A DNA stretch of 47,031 nucleotides, from positions 1-47,031 of the forward strand of contig MIBZ01000014.1 of assembly GCA_001829675.1 (NCBI GenBank), written 5' to 3'. Made by a program: the position numbers and the translations under genes. Under the pieces are notes generated by a model that saw only the letters and a program-made list of their open reading frames with translations, was not told the DNA's origin and ran no database searches. The stretch comes from Sulfurimonas sp. RIFCSPLOWO2_12_36_12. GTDB lineage: Bacteria > Campylobacterota > Campylobacteria > Campylobacterales > Sulfurimonadaceae. Position 1 is the first letter of the stretch, and each line of letters starts with the position of its first letter. Of this stretch, positions 17,089-24,106 are shown one piece after another.

Positions 17089-18224
17089 TAAGATTATATA
17101 TTTTTACACTGCTATTGCCGATTGTTCTATTTTCGGATAATTTTTCAATTTCAAACATTCCGCTTCCAATATCAGAAGTACAAAATATGGACCCTGTGCA
17201 AGAAAAATTATTGGAAAAAACAGCTCCGGAGCATTTATCAGTCTCAAATTCCAAACCAGCTGCAACAGGAAATAAACTCCGCATCGCTCTGCTTCTTCCA
17301 CATAATACGATAGGTAGATATGCGGCTTCTACAGCAAACGCATCATTTGCATATTTAGTGTCCAAAAATCGCCCTTTTGAATTAAAAAGTTATAAAATAG
17401 AAGACGAGAGCTATGAAGAGATTTTAAAAACCTTAAATAAAATTCAAGCAGATGGTTTTTCTTATGTTATAGCTCCCTTAACCCAAACAGGTGAAAAGAT
17501 TGTTTCAAAAATCAATCCTCAAATAAATATATACTTTCCGACAATTAACAAAAAAGATACACAAACTACATCTAAATATCTCTACTATGGCGGGATAGAT
17601 TATCGAGCTCAGAGCGATTTGCTTTTAAATGAATCAGTATCACCGCTTGTAGTATTTTACGACAAATCTGAAATTGGCGAACAGCTGTCTAAATATCAAG
17701 AGTATGCATTTAAACAAAGAAATGGCGTAAATAAAAATAGTGTAGTAAAAATTTCTATTCCTCTGCAGATAACAAGCTTGGAAAATCAGTTAAAAAATAA
17801 TTCAAAGATTGCCGGAGGTTCATTTTTTGTCAATACGCCTATTGTTAAAAGCGGTATGATAATGTCTCAGCTTACACTCTATGATGTTGATGTTACGAAT
17901 GTATTGTCGACACAAACAAACTACAATCCACTGCTGCTCTCTATGACTCAATATCAAGATAGAAAAAATATGATAATTGCAAATTCTATCACTCAGAACA
18001 ATGATGTGTTAATTGAAACAAATTCTATTTTAGGCAACGATATTGTTTATGACTGGATTAACTATACAACGACTGTTGGAATAGACTACTTTTCATATAT
18101 TATCAATGGACAAAAAAGAGAGTATGATATTGAAAATCTAAACAATCAGATGATTTATCCTATCAAACTACTACAGCCCTCTGTATCCAAATTTATCCCT
18201 TATAAATCATCTTCCAAAGAGTGA
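17085..18224 (+). CDS. Periplasmic protein, possibly of the periplasmic-binding (LpoA/LppC-like) fold
   Basis: A signal peptide covers about the first 17 residues (MIRLYIFTLLLPIVLFSDN). A low-complexity linker follows, and a 300-residue domain begins at KLRIALLLPHNTIGRYA. That start, and the alternation of beta strand and helix (FSYVIAPLTQTGEKIV, SPLVVFYDKSEIGEQL, GGSFFVNTPIVKS), resemble type I periplasmic-binding proteins and LpoA/LppC. I am not certain of the family. ATG 17085 is chosen over TTG 17079: AAAGAG sits at the right distance and the ATGA overlap couples it to the glycosylase-like gene. Its 3' end overlaps the convergent thioesterase gene by 18 bases. Confidence 0.65.
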   Translation: MIRLYIFTLLLPIVLFSDNFSISNIPLPISEVQNMDPVQEKLLEKTAPEHLSVSNSKPAATGNKLRIALLLPHNTIGRYAASTANASFAYLVSKNRPFELKSYKIEDESYEEILKTLNKIQADGFSYVIAPLTQTGEKIVSKINPQINIYFPTINKKDTQTTSKYLYYGGIDYRAQSDLLLNESVSPLVVFYDKSEIGEQLSKYQEYAFKQRNGVNKNSVVKISIPLQITSLENQLKNNSKIAGGSFFVNTPIVKSGMIMSQLTLYDVDVTNVLSTQTNYNPLLLSMTQYQDRKNMIIANSITQNNDVLIETNSILGNDIVYDWINYTTTVGIDYFSYIINGQKREYDIENLNNQMIYPIKLLQPSVSKFIPYKSSSKE

Positions 18225-18605
18225 TTCTACCAACTCTTCAACATCTTTTGTAATCTTTTGAAGTTTGCCTTCAAAAGTTATGTATGCTAATGTAATGCTC
18301 ATCTCAAATATTTTTTTGTGCCCAGAGGGTATCCCGTTATCTTTAAAAATGGTTTGTAAAAGCACAAACGAAGCCGCCCTAACCTCCACAAGTTTGGTTA
18401 CAACCTCTAGCTCATCTCCAAGTTTAGCACTGCTTATATAGTCAGCTTCTAATTTTTTTGCCACAAAATGACCACTGCTTAAAATTGGAGTTAATCCTTT
18501 TTTGAAAAAAACTTCGCTTCTGGCACGCTCGCAAAAATTTAAATAAGCTGAGTGATAAACAATCCCTCCAGCATCGGTGTCTTCATAATAGACTCGTATT
18601 TTCAT
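18207..18605 (-). CDS. ybgC: YbgC-type acyl-CoA thioesterase
   Basis: Hot-dog fold thioesterase of 132 residues that hydrolyses acyl-CoA or acyl-ACP; in many Gram-negatives it is encoded with the Tol-Pal genes. The N-terminal motif YYEDTDAGGIVYHSAYLNF contains the catalytic aspartate (YEDTDAGG, about residue 11) and the family's YH-x-x-YL-x-F. ERARSE and SITLAYI also fit. The start ATG lies 23 bases inside the end of the helicase gene and has GAAAGGA upstream. No tol genes are in the window. The symbol follows the family name, not proven orthology. Confidence 0.9.
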   Translation of the reverse strand: MKIRVYYEDTDAGGIVYHSAYLNFCERARSEVFFKKGLTPILSSGHFVAKKLEADYISSAKLGDELEVVTKLVEVRAASFVLLQTIFKDNGIPSGHKKIFEMSITLAYITFEGKLQKITKDVEELVESLFGR

Positions 18606-20859
18606 TAGAACAATCCTTTCTTATTTGACTTCTTGCATAACCTAGTTTTCGTTCGTGGTGAACTTGTCGAACCATGTGCTTTAATGGCACATATCCCATC
18701 TTTTTATATCCTCGTTGCCTCTTATGAAAACTTGATCTGAGCATCGGAGTGTTTTCATCAAAAAAATCAATAGCAATACACTCTTGTCCATCTCTTCCGA
18801 TCCGACCCAGGTACTGAACTATTCTTCCCCAGTACGATACTGGCATTGTGAAGACAATAGCATCAAGATGTGAAAAATCAATCCCTTCTCCAATAAAACT
18901 ACTTGTAGATAAAATAATCGAGGATGTATTAGCTTCTTTTAAAAACTCTTTTTTCATTTTTGATTTTAGTCCGCCATGTACAAGAGTAGGTTTCAAGCCT
19001 TTAGCATCTAGTAGATGATATAAAATATTTAAATGCTCAATTCGCTCACTAAGCACCAAAATATTTCTGTCTTTTAGTTTTTCTATCTCTGAAATTATGA
19101 GATTATTCCTATAAAAATCTTCGACTATCTCATTTAAAATAAGTGCAAAATCATCACTCAATGCTTCAAATGGTGAAACAACCGTTTTTAAAGTATGAAT
19201 TTTTTTAATTTCTTTTTTTGACTCATAAGCTATTTCACCACACTGCATGAACATAATTGGATGCATGCCATCTTGCCTTGCAGGTGTTGCACTTAGTCCT
19301 AAAACATATTTGCCTTTAAACTTCCTAAGAGGTATTTCAAATGAGACTGCAGGGATGTGATGCACTTCATCAATGATGATTTGTGAATACTCTTCAATAA
19401 TTTCAGGTCTATTTTTTAGTGATTGTAAAGTAGCTATATCTAAATTTGAAGTTAGCTTTTTCTTTCCATTTCCAAGCTTGCCGATGGCTTTTTTATCTAT
19501 TTGGAAATACTCACAAAGTCGCTCAACCCATTGATCAAGAAGATTACTTTTATTTACTAGTATGAGTGTATTGACACCTCTCTTTTGGAGAACTGCTGAT
19601 GCGACTGCTGTTTTGCCAAATCCTGGAGGTGCTATTAAAACAGAATAATCTTGATTTAAAACTTTTTCAAGTGCTATTTGCTGTTCATCTTTTAAAGTGA
19701 GCGTAAAATTTAATTTATCAACTGGTTTTATAAATCTCTTATCCTCAATAAAGAGCTTTGCTTTGTGAGCGCTAAAAAGATTTAAAACCTTGTTTGTAAG
19801 CCCTCTTGGAACTATAATGTATCTTTCATTGATATCAAATGTCGTAATGATTCTTGGAGTGTTAAAAGTTGACTTTCGTAAATTTTGCAACAAAAAAAAC
19901 TCCGGATTTGAAAAGCTTGAGAGTCTTTGAAGTTTATTTAAGACTCCTTTAGAGAGGTTTTGTTTTTCGATATAGAGAGCATCATACAATACGGCTTTTG
20001 TTGTTTTTGGAAACGCAAGAGGTTTATCTTGCTTGATTTCCCATGGCATAAGGTTTTCATCACTATTTGAGTTTAGTAAATGCTCCCTTAGAATTGCTGC
20101 CACTTGATAGATGGATATTTTTGATATGTTTTGCAAAATTTCCCACTGATTTGCAAATGGTTGCATCGTATCCATATCTATAAGAACTGTTTTATTTTCA
20201 TTTCTTGAGCCATAATGCAGTGGCAGTGCCACTAAATTCCCAAGTGCATCAGGAGCTACAAAATCTTGGTTTGGAAACATCCTATCATAGCTTGTCATAT
20301 CGATTCCACTACTTGCATCCATCGCTTTTGTGATCATAATATCACCTAGTTTTCTTGCATCTTTTGCTTTTATAGGAAGTTCAAAAAAGTACCAAATATG
20401 GATACCGTTGCCAGATTTTGAAAGCTCAAAAAGTGGCTTTAATCCAAGAGTTGATGAAATTTGTTTGATTGCTCTTGCATCTTTAACAAAACTGGCTTTA
20501 TCCAAATCAATCACTAAAAATTTCGCCATAGTCTGATTTACTACAACATATGTGCCAAGTCTGATTTTGCCCTCAAGATGTTGTTGAATAATCTCATTTG
20601 AAACAGGGATATAATCACTTCCTTTAAAAGTGTAAGTTGCAGGAGAATACCCTTTTTTGAGCCCATCTTTACTCACCCAATATTTTGCAAACACATCACT
20701 TCTGCCTATAAAAAGAGATTTAAAAAGTTCAATTTTTTGCTCTTTTGTAAAAGGTGAGAGCTGCTCTATTTGTTTTTTGGCTCTCAAAATCTCATTTTCA
20801 AGTTGTACTTTTTGAGATTCTAAATATTGGAGTTTGTGATGGAGTTGCTCTAAAGTCAT
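18583..20859 (-). CDS. Superfamily 2 helicase with N-terminal primase-like (TOTE-type AEP) domain
   Basis: A 758-residue fusion. Residues 1-40 are a coiled coil. Residues about 45-220 match the archaeo-eukaryotic-primase-like domain that Pfam associates with TOTE conflict systems: FIGRSDVFAKYW, FLVIDLDK with the metal-binding DxD, SGNGIHIWYFF, YDRMFPNQD and NLVALPL. Residues about 390-700 are a DEAD/DEAH helicase: APPGFGKT (Walker A, near 411), IIIDEVHHIP, LGLSATPARQDG and QYLGRIGRDG (motif VI). It is likely a nucleic-acid remodelling protein, perhaps in defence. ATG 20859 is preferred to TTG 20865. It begins seven bases after abiEii. The last 30 codons contain a REP-like sequence, so the C-terminal tail is probably not native. 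Confidence 0.85.
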   Translation of the reverse strand: MTLEQLHHKLQYLESQKVQLENEILRAKKQIEQLSPFTKEQKIELFKSLFIGRSDVFAKYWVSKDGLKKGYSPATYTFKGSDYIPVSNEIIQQHLEGKIRLGTYVVVNQTMAKFLVIDLDKASFVKDARAIKQISSTLGLKPLFELSKSGNGIHIWYFFELPIKAKDARKLGDIMITKAMDASSGIDMTSYDRMFPNQDFVAPDALGNLVALPLHYGSRNENKTVLIDMDTMQPFANQWEILQNISKISIYQVAAILREHLLNSNSDENLMPWEIKQDKPLAFPKTTKAVLYDALYIEKQNLSKGVLNKLQRLSSFSNPEFFLLQNLRKSTFNTPRIITTFDINERYIIVPRGLTNKVLNLFSAHKAKLFIEDKRFIKPVDKLNFTLTLKDEQQIALEKVLNQDYSVLIAPPGFGKTAVASAVLQKRGVNTLILVNKSNLLDQWVERLCEYFQIDKKAIGKLGNGKKKLTSNLDIATLQSLKNRPEIIEEYSQIIIDEVHHIPAVSFEIPLRKFKGKYVLGLSATPARQDGMHPIMFMQCGEIAYESKKEIKKIHTLKTVVSPFEALSDDFALILNEIVEDFYRNNLIISEIEKLKDRNILVLSERIEHLNILYHLLDAKGLKPTLVHGGLKSKMKKEFLKEANTSSIILSTSSFIGEGIDFSHLDAIVFTMPVSYWGRIVQYLGRIGRDGQECIAIDFFDENTPMLRSSFHKRQRGYKKMGYVPLKHMVRQVHHERKLGYARSQIRKDCSNENTSLL
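18651..18676. repeat. REP-like dispersed repeat inside the helicase 3' end
   Basis: GTTCGTGGTGAACTTGTC followed by GAACCATG. The ends form GTTCG/CGAAC. From memory, closely similar short sequences (GTTCGTGGTGAGC-type, translated as VRQAHHER) are scattered through many bacterial genomes. Here the frame reads MVRQVHHERK. It is the only copy I see in the window. Confidence 0.6.
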
Positions 20860-20866
20860 AGCCAAA

Positions 20867-21754
20867 CTACTTCACTTTTAAATTATCAATCACTGCTACA
20901 AAAAACTCTTTAGACCAAAGCTCAATTTCTCTAATATCTTTTATAAAAGGTTGTACATCTTTTTTTGCTTTTTCTACATCAAGAGTTTCTATCCTTTGTA
21001 AAAGCAAATCTTTAATGGTTTGTTTTGTGAGTTCAGTTGGGATCTGTATGTTATTTTCTTCTAAATACTTGCAACTTTGAGAGAGTCTAGCTTTTAGATG
21101 AATAGAGTCTAGCTCTACATCATTTGCTATGTACCAAACTAAATCATACCAGTCTCGCCCTTTTGGTCTTGTACTCCATGCACGACATAAAATTGCATGT
21201 ATTTTCCCTGCATAAAGTGATGGTAAAGTAAATGCGTTTATAGAAAAAGGTCTTGGAGTTAGTCTGATTATATTTGCTGTTTCAAAATCTAATGGTGGGT
21301 TGGTATCAACTTCAAGTTTTATTTTTACTGCTTGATCTCTGTGAATTTTATTTGTTATATCTTTTGGTGCATTGATATTTATAAGATGTTCTATGGTGTT
21401 ACCCTTTACAAATGCTGATGCTATGGCACTACTGTTATTTTTCTCTTTGATTTCTATTGTCACTTCAAAGCCAAAAGCTTTTAAAGTTGAGATGATTGCT
21501 TCTTCATAAGGTTTTAAATTAAAATTTGGGTTAATCTCAAGAAGTGAAAAGTCCAAGTCTTCTGAAAATCTTGGAAGATTATGAAGTATTCTAAGTGCCG
21601 TTCCACCATAAAAAGCAGCATGTTTAAAAAATCCTGCATCATAAAGACCCAGCAACACTATTTCTTGAAGTATCTCTCTTAAAGCATCATAGCTACTATT
21701 GGAGTTTGACAAATCATATTTTTCTAACATTTTTATAAGTGCAGGATGTGTCAT
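20867..21754 (-). CDS. AbiEii/AbiGii-family nucleotidyltransferase toxin
   Basis: Toxin component of an AbiE type IV toxin-antitoxin and phage-abortive system; family members transfer nucleotides to RNA targets such as tRNA ends. All family motifs are visible in 295 residues: GGTALRILHNL (50-60) with RFSEDLDFSL, IKLEVDTNPP, and the C-terminal LYAGKIHAILCR followed by KGRDWYDLVWYI. The aspartates of SEDLDF should bind metal. The start overlaps the AbiEi stop by four bases (ATGA), so expression is coupled. The helicase gene follows within seven bases and is likely on the same transcript. Confidence 0.92.
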   Translation of the reverse strand: MTHPALIKMLEKYDLSNSNSSYDALREILQEIVLLGLYDAGFFKHAAFYGGTALRILHNLPRFSEDLDFSLLEINPNFNLKPYEEAIISTLKAFGFEVTIEIKEKNNSSAIASAFVKGNTIEHLININAPKDITNKIHRDQAVKIKLEVDTNPPLDFETANIIRLTPRPFSINAFTLPSLYAGKIHAILCRAWSTRPKGRDWYDLVWYIANDVELDSIHLKARLSQSCKYLEENNIQIPTELTKQTIKDLLLQRIETLDVEKAKKDVQPFIKDIREIELWSKEFFVAVIDNLKVK

Positions 21755-22389
21755 AGTTTTCCTTTTTCAACTAGCTGTGACAATGTTTTTAAATTTTTAG
21801 ATCTATATGCTGTTGCAATTTCTTCTATAAGTCCGAAATCCAATAACTTTGTGATATCTAATCGTAAATCATATTTAAGATATTCTACCATTGCACTTTG
21901 AGTAAGTGTGCCAATCCCTCTATCATATCTTATCTTGTCGCACAAAGCTTTTTCAGGTGTTGCTATAAATCTTCCACCGTCAACATCATCATAAAACCAA
22001 TCAACACCTAAAGAATAAGCTTGAAGTGGTACTTTTTTATAGCTAAATCTTCCAAGAGGTGTTTCAAAAAGCTTTTCATTTTTACTTGTTGCAGATGTTA
22101 TTTCACTTACCCTCTCAGGTATCATTCCATAATAGCTTAATGCATAATCAAAAGATACATATGATGGGCTATAAAGTGTATTTGCAACACTGATTAAATC
22201 TATTGGTCTTCTAAGATAAGCTTTTGAAAAAGTATAAAAACCTTTTTTTAGTCTTACGAGTTCACCACTTTTTACAAGATTTGAAATTTTATCATTGACA
22301 TTAGTAACTGATTGTTCAAGCAATGAATAAAGCATTTCATGAGAAAATATGGACAATGGCAAAGCATTTCTTAATTCTATTGTTTTCAT
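21751..22389 (-). CDS. AbiEi-family antitoxin / transcriptional repressor
   Basis: Antitoxin of the AbiE system, 212 residues. The N-terminal 65 residues look like the winged helix-turn-helix of the family (VNDKISNLVKSGELVRLKKG followed by FYTF). The C-terminal part has the typical YVSFDYALSYYGMIPERV and FIATPEKALCDKIRY patterns. In characterised systems AbiEi represses its own operon by binding inverted repeats. It is the first gene of the three-gene unit AbiEi-AbiEii-helicase. A TATAAT on the coding strand lies only seven bases before the ATG, so the transcript may be leaderless or nearly so; no Shine-Dalgarno sequence is evident. Confidence 0.9.
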   Translation of the reverse strand: MKTIELRNALPLSIFSHEMLYSLLEQSVTNVNDKISNLVKSGELVRLKKGFYTFSKAYLRRPIDLISVANTLYSPSYVSFDYALSYYGMIPERVSEITSATSKNEKLFETPLGRFSYKKVPLQAYSLGVDWFYDDVDGGRFIATPEKALCDKIRYDRGIGTLTQSAMVEYLKYDLRLDITKLLDFGLIEEIATAYRSKNLKTLSQLVEKGKL

Positions 22390-22393
22390 AGAG

Positions 22394-22404
22394 AGTATTA
22401 TACT
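22394..22404. promoter_or_regulatory. Candidate AbiEi operator 1 / -10 region
   Basis: AGTAT-T-ATACT is a perfect palindrome five bases upstream of the AbiEi start. On the coding (minus) strand it holds TATAAT (22402-22397), a consensus -10. A repressor bound here would block the promoter, as expected for an autoregulating AbiEi. No good -35 is visible. Confidence 0.42.
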
Positions 22405-22429
22405 ATAAAATCAATAATATTATATAGAT

Positions 22430-22448
22430 AATCCAATTATTATGGATT
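22430..22448. promoter_or_regulatory. Candidate AbiEi operator 2
   Basis: AATCCA and TGGATT form a perfect six-base inverted repeat with a seven-base centre (ATTATTA). It lies 41 bases upstream of the AbiEi start, next to the palindrome at 22394. AbiEi proteins studied elsewhere bind paired inverted repeats, which is why I note it; its sequence differs from operator 1. Confidence 0.3.
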
Positions 22449-22640
22449 TAATAATACCAATAATGATACTTTGCATACAAATCATGTAATATTCTACGCT
22501 AAGATACCATTTCGTTGTGTAATAGAATAATAAAATAAAAAAAATGAGAAATTTTTATCAAAAATAGAGTCTAAAATCGTGCCTATTTTTATGTGAAGAT
22601 TTTGATTTTTAAAAACTAAAAACAAAAGTTTGTATGAAAG

Positions 22641-22660
22641 CCCTGTATTTAAGGGTTTTT
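22641..22660 (+). terminator. Orphan terminator-like hairpin
   Basis: CCCT (22641-22644) pairs with AGGG (22652-22655), followed by five T. The stem is short. No plus-strand gene lies upstream within range, so it would be an orphan, perhaps the remnant of a lost gene, or a guard against read-through toward tolC. Confidence 0.3.
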
Positions 22661-22756
22661 AGAGATTATGGTTTTAAAGGATTATTTTCATAATAAACTC
22701 TAACTTGCACTCTTTGCACTCCTGTTGACTAAATTAAGAAAAACTTAATATTTTCA

Positions 22757-22777
22757 GTAGTATACTAAAGTTACTAC
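22757..22777 (+). promoter_or_regulatory. Dyad upstream of the secretion operon (shared with both adhesin genes)
   Basis: GTAGTA (22757-22762) and TACTAC (22772-22777) are a perfect inverted repeat around a centre that reads TACTAAAGT. The sense-strand core ATACTAAAGTTACTA closely matches ATACTAAAGTACTA upstream of the small adhesin gene. Its end is 18 bases before the tolC ATG, and it includes TATACT, a possible -10. It may bind the LuxR-type regulator encoded at the end of this operon; that is inference. Confidence 0.45.
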
Positions 22778-22794
22778 AACATTAAGGATATAAG

Positions 22795-24105
22795 ATGAAA
22801 CGAGCGATATTGTTATCAATAGTTATGATGCCGGCATTGGTAAATGCTATGTCTATTACTGACGCTGTTCAAAAAACGATTCAGACACACCCTCAGATTG
22901 AAATGAAAAAAGAGGATCACAACACACAAAAAGAGTTATTAACTCGTGCAAAAGCTGATTATTTACCATCGGTTGATTTGTCTTACTCCGTTGGTCCAGA
23001 GGTAACAAAGACAATAGCTAATGGGAGAGAGAGCGAAAACTTAACACGCCAAGACGCTTCTGCTACATTAACTCAAAATATATTCGCAGGTTTTGACACA
23101 GTTTATGGAGTACAACAACAAAAAGCACTTATTTTATCCGCAGGTGATAAAGTTAAAGAGAGCTCAAATGAATTGGCTCTCTCAACTGCGACATACTATA
23201 TAGAAGTGCTCAGAACACATGAGTTGCTTCAGATTTCTAAAGAGAATGTTGATGTTCACAAAAAGTATCTCTCGCAAATAGAAGAGAAGGTTAACGCAGG
23301 AGTCGGGCGTAGTTCTGACTATAAGCAGACACTTGCGCGTTATGAAAATGCTCTAAGTATCCAGTATTTGGCAGGGCAAAATTATGACAATGCTATCTCT
23401 AGTTTTAAGCGTATTTTACCGGGTGCAATAACTGCAAAAGATTTAGAAAAGCCAATAATTGGAAATATTCCTGCTAATGACTTAACCTCTTTGGTAGAAA
23501 TTGCTATGAAAAACCATCCGACTATACATGTTTCTCAAGCGGATATTCAGGTTGCAGACGCAGCATTAAAACGCTCAAACGCACCTTATTATCCAACCGC
23601 AGATATTAAGCTGGAATCTTATTGGAATAAAAATGTGCATGGTGTTTCTACTGATTTAAGTAGTCCAAATCCAAGCGCGTTTGAGGAAGATTCTGGCTAC
23701 AACGCTCTGCTTGTGTTAAACTATAATATTTTCAATGGTTTGGCAGATAAAGCAAATAAACAAGCAAATCAACACAGACTACTTAACAAAAACAGCACAC
23801 TTGCAGATGCAAGACGCTATATACAGGCTTATACAGAGATAGCATGGCAAACATTTGAGTCAACTAAGCAACAACTTGACCATCTAGATAGCACAATAAA
23901 AGCAAGTGCTGAGACTGTTGCCGATTATCAAAAAGAGCATGAGCTTGGAAGAAGAAGCATTATTGACCTTTTAAATATTGAACTTGAGTATAACAATGCT
24001 AGAAATCGCAAAACTACAGCTGAATACGACCGCTTAATCTCCTACTATCAGATTTTATCATATACTGGTAAAATCCTAGAAGAGATGAATGTGACAGTTG
24101 AATAG
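22795..24105 (+). CDS. TolC-family outer membrane channel of type I secretion
   Basis: Outer membrane efflux protein of 436 residues, the exit duct of a type I secretion system. A signal peptide spans residues 1-18 (cleavage near NALVNA-type VNA/M). Two OEP repeats follow, rich in alpha-helical heptads: SITDAVQKTIQTHPQI and LTQNIFAGFDTVYGVQQQ in the first half, LVEIAMKNHPTIHVSQADI and LVLNYNIFNGLADKANKQAN in the second. Good ribosome binding site (AAGGAT). The transporter gene starts one base after its stop. Being first in the operon, it fits a dedicated LapE-like partner for the adhesins nearby. Confidence 0.92.
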   Translation: MKRAILLSIVMMPALVNAMSITDAVQKTIQTHPQIEMKKEDHNTQKELLTRAKADYLPSVDLSYSVGPEVTKTIANGRESENLTRQDASATLTQNIFAGFDTVYGVQQQKALILSAGDKVKESSNELALSTATYYIEVLRTHELLQISKENVDVHKKYLSQIEEKVNAGVGRSSDYKQTLARYENALSIQYLAGQNYDNAISSFKRILPGAITAKDLEKPIIGNIPANDLTSLVEIAMKNHPTIHVSQADIQVADAALKRSNAPYYPTADIKLESYWNKNVHGVSTDLSSPNPSAFEEDSGYNALLVLNYNIFNGLADKANKQANQHRLLNKNSTLADARRYIQAYTEIAWQTFESTKQQLDHLDSTIKASAETVADYQKEHELGRRSIIDLLNIELEYNNARNRKTTAEYDRLISYYQILSYTGKILEEMNVTVE

Positions 24106-24106
24106 T

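Larger units (their letters stand above)
22390..22794. other. 405-base non-coding gap between abiEi and tolC
   Basis: No credible gene on either strand. The left end holds the AbiEi promoter and palindromes; the right end holds the tolC leader with AAGGAT before its ATG. The middle is AT-rich and contains a spaced inverted repeat AAAAATAG/CTATTTTT (22560-22567 and 22583-22590) and a hairpin resembling a plus-strand terminator at 22641-22660. It is the junction between the defence block and the adhesion locus. Confidence 0.6.

Noticed and set aside
18583..22794. Complete mobile element (insertion sequence, prophage or integrative element)
   Set aside because: No transposase, integrase, terminal inverted repeats or target duplication is visible around the AbiE-helicase block; only one REP-like copy was found.
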